Below, piece by piece: positions 1-7,140 of a DNA stretch of 41,198 nt. The position numbers and the translations under genes were made by a program. The first letter of the stretch is position 1. Each line of letters begins with the position of its first letter. Below the pieces are notes generated by a model. It ran no database searches, was not told the DNA's origin, and saw nothing but the letters and a program-made list of their open reading frames with translations. Source of the DNA: Candidatus Fermentithermobacillaceae bacterium (lineage in GTDB: Bacteria > Bacillota > Sulfobacillia > Fermentithermobacillales > Fermentithermobacillaceae); the NCBI GenBank assembly GCA_012842105.1, contig DUTL01000055.1, positions 1 to 41,198 of the forward strand, in the 5' to 3' direction.

Positions 1-53
1 TATGCCCTCACCTAGCACCCCATGAAAGTGTAGGATAGTAGGAGGTGTGAGGA

Positions 54-977
54 ATGACTTTGCAGGAAATTGCTTTGCCTGGAATAGTGACACTGATTCC
101 TATATTGATTGCCGGAGTGGTTTGGGTCATTACCCTTGCCCTGGCTGTTTCGCGAAAAGATACCCCGGTTGCGCTTGTTCACGGAGGGTTTGGAGTAGTC
201 GTATTTGTGTTATCGGCTTTTCTTCCTGTGGTAGGAATGTTTGGCTCTTTAATACTCATTGTTATATTGCTGACTTCTTACCGGATTGTGCGTGAGTATG
301 CAAGGGGTGTGGCCTTTAGACTGGGGAGAATACGCAGTCTTTTGGAGCCGGGCCTTACCGTAATTATGCCCTTCGGAATAGACCAGATAAGAATCGTCGA
401 CATAAGAACTTTCACCATTGATGTTCCCAAACAAGAAGTTATCACCAAAGACAACGTGCCTGTAATTGTAGATGCGGTAGTATATTTCAACGTGTTTGAC
501 CCGATTTTGGCCGTAACCAAGGTAGCAGATTATGTTGAAAGCACGAGCTTGCTCGGGCAGACTACTCTCAGGTCGATACTCGGGCAGCATGAATTGGACG
601 ATCTCTTGAGCAAGAGAGATGAGCTTAACCAGGTTCTCCGCGAGATACTCGATCTTGCCACTGATCCCTGGGGAATCAAAGTTACCATGGTGGAAGTTAA
701 ATCCATCGAGCTTCCTGATGCCATGAAACGTGCCATGGCGAGGCAGGCTGAGGCCGAAAGGGAGAGGCGCGCCAAGATAATCGCTTCTGAAGGTGAACTT
801 CAAGCTTCGCAGAAACTTGCCGAAGCTGCAGGGGTCATGTCTACCCAGCCTATCTCGGTGCAACTTAGGTTTTTGCAGACGTTGTCTGAGATTGCAACTG
901 AGCAGAATTCTACTATTGTATTTCCCATTCCTATTGAACTTCTGCCGATGTTAGACGGTCGTATGAACAACAAATGA
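54..977 (+). CDS. Slipin / stomatin-like SPFH-domain membrane protein
   Basis: This is a 307-residue protein of the SPFH (band 7) family, close to bacterial slipins, which oligomerise at the membrane and are thought to organise membrane microdomains or partner NfeD-type proteins. The first 80 residues hold two hydrophobic stretches (about 11-32 and 48-80). The SPFH domain follows, with typical blocks such as GVAFRLGRI, EPGLTVIMPF, DVPKQEVITKDNVPV and ATDPWGIKV. A charged helix (MKRAMARQAEAERERRAK) and a hydrophobic tail (TIVFPIPIELLP) end it. The start is the ATG at 54, seven bases after GGAGGTG. An NfeD partner is not seen downstream; upstream DNA lies outside the window. Family assignment is firm; the cellular role is unknown. 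Confidence 0.92.
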   Translation: MTLQEIALPGIVTLIPILIAGVVWVITLALAVSRKDTPVALVHGGFGVVVFVLSAFLPVVGMFGSLILIVILLTSYRIVREYARGVAFRLGRIRSLLEPGLTVIMPFGIDQIRIVDIRTFTIDVPKQEVITKDNVPVIVDAVVYFNVFDPILAVTKVADYVESTSLLGQTTLRSILGQHELDDLLSKRDELNQVLREILDLATDPWGIKVTMVEVKSIELPDAMKRAMARQAEAERERRAKIIASEGELQASQKLAEAAGVMSTQPISVQLRFLQTLSEIATEQNSTIVFPIPIELLPMLDGRMNNK

Positions 978-1249
978 AGAATATTGGTGAAACGGATTGG
1001 ATTCTGAGCAAAGGTGTGCCGAACTGTCTGGAGCCGTGCGGAACTGCTGAGCCTGGTATCCGGATTGCTCAGAACTATGGGTAATCGCTTAGCCCTGTGC
1101 CTTGTCTGTGCAAAAACGATTGGTCCAGGAATGATGCCTGTGATAGCAACCGGAACGATAGTGAAGTTGGTGGCGCATAACCTAGTTGGTGGAATGCTGG
1201 GAGTTCTGCTATGTGCCGGATAGGGAGCAAGTTGAGAGGAGGGGCTGAT

Positions 1250-1390
1250 GTGGAGGCAATAGGGTCAATTGCAGGATTGCTCGCTCCAATTGCGTTTATC
1301 TTTGCAATAAGTTCTTACACTCAATTAGGCGCACTGAAGAAAGAGATCAATAGATTGAAGGCCGACGTGGAAAAACTGAAAACCAAATAG
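1250..1390 (+). CDS. Small membrane protein with C-terminal charged helix (46 aa), hypothetical
   Basis: A short open frame beginning GTG at 1250 is preceded by a strong Shine-Dalgarno (GAGGAGGGG, 1236-1244). It encodes 46 residues: a hydrophobic segment (about residues 4-20, IGSIAGLLAPIAFIFAI) followed by a charged amphipathic helix (LKKEINRLKADVEKLKTK) that could form a coiled coil. This layout of one membrane helix plus a short cytoplasmic coil is common in small accessory membrane proteins of Firmicutes. It lies between the slipin and the 42-bp repeat gene, so a membrane scaffold role is conceivable, but that is only inference. I do not recognise a named family. The good ribosome binding site, the absence of internal stops and the protein-like composition support it as real. 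Confidence 0.6.
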   Translation: MEAIGSIAGLLAPIAFIFAISSYTQLGALKKEINRLKADVEKLKTK

Positions 1391-1424
1391 ATACAACTTC
1401 TTGTGGAAGTCTGTTTTATGTTTT

Positions 1425-1447
1425 GCGGGGCCTATGATTTACCCCGC
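1425..1447 (+). terminator. Weak hairpin after the small membrane protein gene
   Basis: GCGGGG (1425-1430) can pair with CCCCGC (1442-1447) across an 11-base loop. The bases that follow are T-rich but contain no uninterrupted T run, so this is at best a weak terminator for the slipin and small-protein transcript. Confidence 0.3.
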
Positions 1448-1686
1448 TATGTTTACTGTACTATTGTTGTTTGCTTTGCATAAGCTGGGCTTGATATTTT
1501 CTACACGGCTCTGCCCCTTGCTTTGATTTCACAATTTTGCAATGTCTTTGGATATTTCACAAATGTTACAATAATAGGATGACCTATGTTATGGAAGATG
1601 GTAGAATTCGATTTGAGAGATTGAGTTTTCCAAGCTGCTTTACTGCAGGGTAGCCGAAGGGGTCGTTGGCCGGAAGGAGAAGCATC

Positions 1687-2247
1687 GTGGATAACAAAGA
1701 ATTTGAAAAATTGGTATTGCAGCGATTAGAAACCCTTAGTGAAGGGCTAGGGTCACTTCGTCAGGAGGTGGCCCTGCTTACTGAAGGTCAGGGGTCACTT
1801 CGTCAGGAAGTGGTCCTGCTTACTAAAGGGCAGGGGTCACTTCATCAGGAAGTGGCCATGCTTACTAAAGGGCAGGGGTCACTTCGTCAGGAGGTGGCCA
1901 TGCTTACTGAAGGGCAGGGGTCACTTCGTCAGGAAGTGGTCCTGCTTACTGAAGGGCAGGGGTCACTTCATCAGGAGGTGGCCCTGCTTACTAAAGGGCA
2001 GGGGTCACTTCATCAGGAAGTGGCCATGCTTGGCAAAAGGCAGGAGTCATTATACCAAATTGTGGTAATGATTGAACATGAGCACGGGCAAAAACTGGAT
2101 GCACTCTTTGATGGCTATAGACTGTTGAAGGAAACTCTTGACGATCATACCGAACGACTTGAGCGCATTGAGGCTCAGGTTGCAATTCATGAAGTTAGGA
2201 TAGAGATTCTTGATAAAACCAAGTTGGACAAATCCCAAACCACCTGA
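1687..2247 (+). CDS. Tandem-repeat helical protein with seven 14-residue repeats, hypothetical
   Basis: The protein has 186 residues from a GTG start at 1687, chosen because AAGGAGA lies seven bases upstream; an in-frame TTG at 1666 precedes that site and is unlikely. A short N-terminal helix (residues 1-18) is followed by seven near-identical 14-residue repeats of the form xGQGSLxQEVxxLT, an eighth degenerate copy, and a non-repeated helical C-terminus (about 115-186) containing LKETLDDHTERLERIEAQV, a convincing coiled-coil stretch. There is no signal peptide, membrane helix or catalytic motif. Proteins with seven- or fourteen-residue repeats of this general style occur in Clostridia without known function. 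The repeat count may vary between strains. It may belong with the upstream slipin, but a 296-base gap separates it from the preceding gene. Confidence 0.75.
   Translation: MDNKEFEKLVLQRLETLSEGLGSLRQEVALLTEGQGSLRQEVVLLTKGQGSLHQEVAMLTKGQGSLRQEVAMLTEGQGSLRQEVVLLTEGQGSLHQEVALLTKGQGSLHQEVAMLGKRQESLYQIVVMIEHEHGQKLDALFDGYRLLKETLDDHTERLERIEAQVAIHEVRIEILDKTKLDKSQTT
1741..2076 (+). repeat. 42-bp in-frame tandem repeat, seven close copies plus one degenerate
   Basis: Copies start at 1741, 1783, 1825, 1867, 1909, 1951 and 1993, with a decayed copy at 2035. The unit is exactly 42 bp (14 codons). Almost all differences are confined to four codons, each with two states: Glu/Lys at repeat position 1, Arg/His at 7, Ala/Val at 11 and Leu/Met at 12. 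The mixing of these states across copies suggests duplication with recombination between copies. Confidence 0.95.
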
Positions 2248-2313
2248 CTGCTCACGACATGTTACAATATCACTGTCCTATAACACATTTTTGGACTAGT
2301 AACTTGATCTATG

Positions 2314-2341
2314 GCTTCTTTATCCTATAGAATTGACCAAC
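2314..2341 (+). promoter_or_regulatory. Candidate sigma-A promoter of the ABC importer operon
   Basis: TTGATC (2314-2319) and TATAGA (2336-2341) are spaced by 16 bases and would start transcription near 2348, just before the first hairpin of the structured leader. The match is reasonable but not perfect, and no experiment is implied. Confidence 0.4.
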
Positions 2342-2347
2342 AGCGTT

Positions 2348-2567
2348 AATTGCTAATTTCCATACATCGCAATGCAGGAAATATTCAATCCCTGTCGAAA
2401 TTGTACGTTCTAAGACGTGTAGGCAGAAAATTATCGAACCAGAGACGGCATTGTGCCGGCTACACGAAAGGGGGTTCGGATGTAATCTTCACAACTTGAA
2501 TGTGCAGTTCTGTCCTATCTACCATTGTTTGCAGTTTTGATTAGAGTAATTGAGGAGGTATACACCA
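2348..2567 (+). ncRNA. Structured 5' leader with predicted pseudoknot, upstream of ABC importer; class not recognised
   Basis: The 320-base stretch between the repeat gene and the binding-protein gene has no open frame I can support. Its central part can fold into interlocking helices. CGTGTAG (2416-2422) pairs with CTACACG (2460-2466). A nested hairpin is formed by CGGCA (2446-2450) and TGCCG (2454-2458). CGAACC (2435-2440), inside the first helix, pairs with GGTTCG (2473-2478) outside it, which gives pseudoknot topology with A-rich connecting loops. A further hairpin pairs ATTTCC (2356-2361) with GGAAAT (2377-2382). No terminator hairpin follows before the ribosome binding site. It does not match the riboswitch consensus sequences I remember. 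The pairing is seen in the sequence; a regulatory role is inference. Confidence 0.35.
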
Positions 2568-4175
2568 TTGAGAAAAGCAGTTTGTTTGATTCTGGTTATT
2601 GCCAGTGTGTTTCTCCTGGCCGGATGCGGGCCCGGTACAGACGATCCCAATGCAAACGGATCGTCAGAGCCTAAAGTTGGCGGTACTCTTGTAATTGGTG
2701 ACGCCTGGAGTGTCGTTACCATGGACCCCGCGCTTTACAATGACGACGGTTCGTGGCACGTAGTCAATAACGTTTTTGATGCCCTTGTAGACCACAACTC
2801 CAAACGGGAAGTTATTCCAAGGCTTGCAGAGTCATGGGACAATCCTGATAACAACACGTGGATATTCCACCTGAGGAAGGATGCCAGATGGCAGGATGGC
2901 AACCAAGTATTTGCCGAAGGTGAAGGGCCGGAAGTTACGGCTGAAGATGTCAAGTACTCGATTGAAAGAATCCTTGATCCTGCAACAAGATCGGGACGTT
3001 TGACCCTTGTGAACTCAGTCGATAAAGTGGAAGTTTTGGATGAGTACACGGTTAAGATAACCACTAAGGAGCCGGATGCTTTTCTCCTCGACAACCTGAC
3101 AGGGGTTTACGTAGTGAATCAGAAAGTGATCGAAACACTCGGTGCTGAGGAGTTTGCCAGAAATCCAATTGGAAGCGGCCCTTTTAAGCTGGAAGAGATG
3201 AAACCCGATGACTACGTTTCCCTTGTCCGCAATGACGACTATTACATCAAGCCGAATTTGGACAAGATAATCATCAAACCCATACCTGATCAAAACGCTA
3301 TGCTGATAGCCTTGGAATCGGGAGACGTGGATGCAGTAGCTCAGATTCCACAAAAAGACGTAGAGAGAATTGAATCAGTTTCCAACCTGAGTGTGATGAA
3401 GCAGTCCACTGCTGCATACCGATACACGGCATTCAACTGTGAAAACGAGCCTACAAGCGATCCAAAGTTCCGCGAAGCCATATCCATGGCTATAGATATG
3501 GACGGCGCCGTCAATGCAATTTTCCCGCCGGGAATGGCTGAAAGAGCTTATGGCCCTGTATGTCCGAACATCTTGGGCTATGACCCGTCACTTGAAAAGT
3601 ACTGGGAGTACAACCCGGAGAAAGCCAAACAACTTCTGGCTGAACTTGGTTGGAAGGACAGTGACGGTGATGGGATTCTTGACAAGGACGGGGAAGAACT
3701 CAATTTGAAAATCTTAGGCCCTCAGGATGCTAACCGCTCCAAACTCTCGGTCATAATTGCCACCAGCCTTAAGGATCTAGGAATAAAAACCGATGTACAG
3801 AACCTTGAGTGGGGCACTCTGCTCACTGAAGTGGATAAGGGCAATTTCGACATGTTCATACTCGGCGGTTACAGCGGGGCAAACGGTATGCTTTTCATGT
3901 TCCACAGCCGCAATAAAGGCCCTAACGGGAACAATGCCTTATATGAGAATGAGCAAGTTGACGAATTGCTTGACCGCGGTATCGCTTTGGTAGATCCTGA
4001 AGAGCGTGAACCCGTTTGGAAGCAGGCTCAGGAGATTATTGTTCAGGACAAGCCTCATATGCCTGCGTATCATGAGTATTTCTTTTTCGCCTACAACAAA
4101 AAGGTGCATGATTACAGCGGGCGTTTTCAGTTTGTCACTACAGAGAATAACGTATGGCTAGGTGAGTCAAAGTAG
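2568..4175 (+). CDS. Peptide/nickel-type ABC transporter substrate-binding lipoprotein
   Basis: This 535-residue protein belongs to the SBP family 5 (DppA/OppA/NikA type), extracytoplasmic receptors that deliver peptides or related ligands to an ABC permease. The N-terminus is a lipoprotein signal (hydrophobic core, then lipobox LAGC), followed by a linker rich in Asp, Asn, Gly and Ser. Family blocks are clear: GGTLVIGD, TMDPALYNDDGS, AESWDNPDNNTWIFHLRKDA, W-Q-D-G, EDVKYSIERI, GSGPFKLEEM and FREAISMAIDMD. The start is the TTG at 2568, eight bases after GAGGAGGT; an in-frame TTG at 2550 would overlap that site. It heads a five-gene importer operon. The ligand cannot be told from sequence; dipeptides or oligopeptides are the default guess. 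Confidence 0.93.
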   Translation: MRKAVCLILVIASVFLLAGCGPGTDDPNANGSSEPKVGGTLVIGDAWSVVTMDPALYNDDGSWHVVNNVFDALVDHNSKREVIPRLAESWDNPDNNTWIFHLRKDARWQDGNQVFAEGEGPEVTAEDVKYSIERILDPATRSGRLTLVNSVDKVEVLDEYTVKITTKEPDAFLLDNLTGVYVVNQKVIETLGAEEFARNPIGSGPFKLEEMKPDDYVSLVRNDDYYIKPNLDKIIIKPIPDQNAMLIALESGDVDAVAQIPQKDVERIESVSNLSVMKQSTAAYRYTAFNCENEPTSDPKFREAISMAIDMDGAVNAIFPPGMAERAYGPVCPNILGYDPSLEKYWEYNPEKAKQLLAELGWKDSDGDGILDKDGEELNLKILGPQDANRSKLSVIIATSLKDLGIKTDVQNLEWGTLLTEVDKGNFDMFILGGYSGANGMLFMFHSRNKGPNGNNALYENEQVDELLDRGIALVDPEEREPVWKQAQEIIVQDKPHMPAYHEYFFFAYNKKVHDYSGRFQFVTTENNVWLGESK

Positions 4176-4193
4176 CATGATTTGACGCAATTA

Positions 4194-4224
4194 GGGAGGC
4201 GTCTGGTTTCAGCGCCTCCCTTTC
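4194..4224 (+). terminator. Hairpin with short T run between receptor and permease genes (attenuator-like)
   Basis: GGGAGGCG (4194-4201) pairs with CGCCTCCC (4213-4220); CTG/CAG pairs extend the stem inward around a GTTT loop with one bulged T, and TTTCT follows. The short, interrupted T run suggests partial termination, or an RNA-stabilising 3' structure, giving more receptor than permease mRNA. Confidence 0.7.
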
Positions 4225-4241
4225 TAATAGAGGTGAGTCCG

Positions 4242-5195
4242 ATGTTTAGGTTCATTGTCCGTCGCTTGCTCCAGGCTATACCTACATTGCTAGGCATATC
4301 CATAGTGGTTTTTCTAATGGTACATTTGGCGCCGGGAGATCCTGTATTGATAATGCTGGGCTCCCAGGAGCAAGCGGTTACCCCTGAGCGAATCGCTGAA
4401 TTGAGAGAAGCGTGGGGGTTTAACGACCCTTTGTATGTTCAATACTGGAGATTCTTGAAAGATGCGTTGCGCGGGGATCTTGGCCGTTCGATTTATACAG
4501 GGCAAGATGTGTTTCAGAGCATTGCCCAACGAATACCTGCCACTTTGCTTCTGACCGTATCGTCGCTGATAGTCGCTGTAGCAGTTTCGGTTCCTATCGG
4601 GATCATATCTGCCACCAGGCAGTATTCTGCATGGGACTATATTGGGATGGTAGGAGCGTTACTGGGAGTATCAATGCCCACTTTCTGGTTCGCTTTGCTG
4701 GCCATGTTTCTCTTTTCTCTCAAGCTTGGTTGGCTCCCGGCCACAGGTATGGGCCATCTTGCCAACGGCATTGGCGATGTGATCAAGCATTTAATAATGC
4801 CTTCGCTTACTCTTGGCTTCGGAATGGCAGCCATGACCACCCGTTTGACCCGGTCGAGCATGCTGGATGTCATACGGCAGGACTATATACGAACCGCTAA
4901 GGCCAAGGGCCTTTCAGAAAGAGTCGTAATCTACAGGCATGCACTTAAGAATGCACTGATCCCAATAGTAACCGTGATTGGAACTCAGTTTGGTTCGCTT
5001 CTAGGCGGCGCCGTGGTAACCGAGACGATTTTTGCATGGCCCGGGATGGGGCGGCAGGCTGTTGCTTCAATTACACGCAGAGATCTGCCAATGATTCAGG
5101 GGAATGTACTGTTTATGTGCTTGATATTTGTGCTGGTTAATCTGCTTGTTGACATAAGCTACTCGTGGCTTGATCCCAGGATTCGGTACGATTAG
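4242..5195 (+). CDS. Peptide/nickel-type ABC transporter permease (DppB/OppB-like)
   Basis: The protein has 317 residues from ATG 4242, preceded by AGAGGTGAG; longer frames to 4182 would read through the attenuator hairpin and are rejected. It is an inner-membrane permease of the BPD_transp_1 family, with the DppB-type N-terminus (FIVRRLLQAIPTLLGISIVVF, then HLAPGDP) and about six membrane helices. The EAA loop that docks the ATPases is visible as RTAKAKGLSERVVIYRHALKNALIP. It ends with the family-typical DPRIRYD. It would pair with the next permease to form the translocation pore. The stem-loop just upstream probably lowers its expression compared with the receptor. Confidence 0.95.
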   Translation: MFRFIVRRLLQAIPTLLGISIVVFLMVHLAPGDPVLIMLGSQEQAVTPERIAELREAWGFNDPLYVQYWRFLKDALRGDLGRSIYTGQDVFQSIAQRIPATLLLTVSSLIVAVAVSVPIGIISATRQYSAWDYIGMVGALLGVSMPTFWFALLAMFLFSLKLGWLPATGMGHLANGIGDVIKHLIMPSLTLGFGMAAMTTRLTRSSMLDVIRQDYIRTAKAKGLSERVVIYRHALKNALIPIVTVIGTQFGSLLGGAVVTETIFAWPGMGRQAVASITRRDLPMIQGNVLFMCLIFVLVNLLVDISYSWLDPRIRYD

Positions 5196-5246
5196 CCTTT
5201 TCGGGCCTAGCATTTGTTGCACTGGTCACGAGGGGAGGTTCTTCAT

Positions 5247-6116
5247 TTGGACAATACATCGCAGCAACAGAAACGTTCTTTGTGGATTGATGTTTGGGCA
5301 CGTTTCAAGAAAAACCGTTTGGCAATGATCGGTTTGTGCGTAATCATATTTCTATATCTTGTGGCGCTTTTTGCGCCGGTTTTGGCGCCTTATCCGTATG
5401 ACAAAATGAATTTGACCAATCTGTATGCGTCTCCCGGGTCGCCCGGCCACATTCTGGGAACCGATGAGTTTGGCAGGGATGTGCTTAGCAGGTTGATCTA
5501 TGGGGCCCGAATCTCTCTTACAGTAGGGTTGGTGGTAGTAGGAATGGCAAGCGCAATCGGTGTTACCCTTGGTGCGCTTGCAGGATACTATGGTGGTTGG
5601 GTCGATTCGCTTATCATGCGTATCGTGGATTTTCTCTATGCTTTTCCTTTCTTTATTCTTGCTATCACCATTGTGGCTATCCTGGGGCCAAGCTTGTACA
5701 ACGCAATGTTTGCCCTCGCTCTGGTGAGCTGGATTGGGTACGCCCGGATGGTGAGAGGGCAGTTCCTGGCATTAAAGCAAAGGGAGTTTGTGGAAGCCGC
5801 GAAGGCAGTGGGAGCCAGTGGCTTTAGAATAATGTTTGTCCACCTTCTGCCCAATGCATTGGGGCCTGTGATAGTGCAAATGTCCCTTGGAGTTGCCGGG
5901 GCGATTCTGTCAGCTTCGGGGCTTAGCTTTTTGGGTTTGGGGGCGCAACCACCTACTGCTGAGTGGGGAGCTATGCTAAATGCCGGAAAAGACTATATTC
6001 GAAGCGCTCCCCATTTAGCAACGTATCCGGGCCTGGCCATCATGATAACAGTTCTTGCATTTAACTTTGTGGGTGATGGCCTTCGCGATGCCCTGGATCC
6101 AAAGCTTAAACAGTAA
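5247..6116 (+). CDS. Peptide/nickel-type ABC transporter permease (DppC/OppC-like)
   Basis: The protein has 289 residues from a TTG start at 5247, eight bases after GGGGAGG; the longer frame from 5214 precedes this site. It is the second pore subunit, with the OppC-type N-terminal segment (WARFKKNRLAMIGL, then a first membrane helix) and the BPD_transp_1 domain. Recognisable blocks are GTDEFGRDVLSRLIYGARISL and the EAA loop EAAKAVGASGFRIMFVHLLPN, and it ends DGLRDALDPKLKQ, as usual in this family. A 51-base gap separates it from the upstream permease and 25 bases from the downstream ATPase, so it is part of the same operon. Confidence 0.95.
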   Translation: MDNTSQQQKRSLWIDVWARFKKNRLAMIGLCVIIFLYLVALFAPVLAPYPYDKMNLTNLYASPGSPGHILGTDEFGRDVLSRLIYGARISLTVGLVVVGMASAIGVTLGALAGYYGGWVDSLIMRIVDFLYAFPFFILAITIVAILGPSLYNAMFALALVSWIGYARMVRGQFLALKQREFVEAAKAVGASGFRIMFVHLLPNALGPVIVQMSLGVAGAILSASGLSFLGLGAQPPTAEWGAMLNAGKDYIRSAPHLATYPGLAIMITVLAFNFVGDGLRDALDPKLKQ

Positions 6117-6141
6117 ACTTTGCGTAGAAAGCGGTGGCGAG

Positions 6142-7140
6142 ATGTCGAAACGGATCTTAGAAGTTAATAACCTAACCACCTCGTTTTTTACCGGCGATGG
6201 CGTGGTTACGGCCGTAGATGGTGTAAGTTTTTCGATTGATGAAGGCGAAACCCTGGCAATAGTGGGCGAAAGCGGATGCGGCAAGTCAGTAACCAGCCTT
6301 TCAGTGATGGGCTTGATTCCATGGCCTCCGGGCAAAATTCTGAATGGACAAGTCTTGCTTGACGGGGAGGACCTTCTGTCAAAACCAGAAGAGGAAATGC
6401 AGAAGGTTCGTGGCAACAAAATTTCTATGATATTTCAAGAGCCAATGACGTCATTGAACCCTGTATTGAATGTGGGTTTTCAAATAATGGAGGCCCTCCA
6501 ACTGCACCAGGGCTTATCTGCTGCAGAAGCTCGAGAGCGAGCCATAGAAATGCTCAGGTTGGTAGGCATACCTGAACCGGAACGCAGGATTGATGAATAC
6601 CCCCATCAAATGTCTGGCGGTATGCGGCAGCGCGTGATGATTGGAATGGCCCTGGCTTGTAACCCCAGGCTTTTGATAGCTGATGAGCCTACAACAGCCC
6701 TGGATGTTACCATCCAAGCTCAGATTTTGGACCTGATGCACAGGCTTCAGAGGGAAATGGGAACGGCAATCCTTCTGATTACTCACGATATGGGCGTGGT
6801 TGCGGAAATGGCTGAGCGGGTAATTGTTATGTATGCAGGCCGCTTCGTAGAAGAGGGTGGTGTCGAATCCATATTTGATGCCCCGCTGCATCCTTACACA
6901 GCAGGGCTTCTGAATTCAATTCCCCGGGTTGATGTATCCACAAAGCGGCTTCACGTCATTCCCGGTACTGTGCCAAGCCCTTCTGAACTGCCCTCAGGCT
7001 GTAGATTTCATCCCCGTTGTGCTCAAGCCAGACAACGGTGCAAAAACGAAGAACCGCCACTTTTTGACATTGGGCAGAAGAGAAAAGTCCGTTGCTGGTT
7101 GTGTACCGAAAGAGCAAGTGCAGAGGAGGGTGTATTATGA
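6142..7140 (+). CDS. Peptide ABC transporter ATP-binding protein (DppD/OppD-like)
   Basis: The protein has 332 residues from ATG 6142; a longer frame to 6055 would overlap the permease gene and lacks support. It is a cytoplasmic ABC ATPase with Walker A GESGCGKS, Q-loop IFQEPMTSLNP, signature MSGGMRQR, Walker B LLIADEPTTALD and switch His in LLITHD. The C-terminal oligopeptide-transporter extension is present, with the Cys-containing segment around CRFHPRCAQARQRC that binds an iron-sulfur cluster in some relatives. It would form a heterodimer with the next gene product. Its stop overlaps the next start in ATGA, which indicates translational coupling. Confidence 0.96.
   Translation: MSKRILEVNNLTTSFFTGDGVVTAVDGVSFSIDEGETLAIVGESGCGKSVTSLSVMGLIPWPPGKILNGQVLLDGEDLLSKPEEEMQKVRGNKISMIFQEPMTSLNPVLNVGFQIMEALQLHQGLSAAEARERAIEMLRLVGIPEPERRIDEYPHQMSGGMRQRVMIGMALACNPRLLIADEPTTALDVTIQAQILDLMHRLQREMGTAILLITHDMGVVAEMAERVIVMYAGRFVEEGGVESIFDAPLHPYTAGLLNSIPRVDVSTKRLHVIPGTVPSPSELPSGCRFHPRCAQARQRCKNEEPPLFDIGQKRKVRCWLCTERASAEEGVL

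Noticed and set aside
249..863. 204-residue minus-strand frame under the slipin gene
   Set aside because: It is a shadow of a well-recognised gene on the other strand, with no binding site and no family resemblance.
1014..1223. 69-residue open frame with hydrophobic C-terminal half (and a 36-residue frame starting ATG 974 that overlaps the slipin stop)
   Set aside because: Neither has a ribosome binding site or a recognisable family pattern; the first has a composition unlike neighbouring genes. The small protein at 1250 has much better support.
1548..1577. Promoter before the 42-bp repeat gene (TTGGAT with AT-rich -10 candidates)
   Set aside because: Spacing and hexamer matches are poor in an AT-rich stretch; I could not choose a convincing pair.
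1741..2034. CRISPR array
   Set aside because: The 42-bp repeats are directly adjacent, without spacers, in frame and inside a protein gene.
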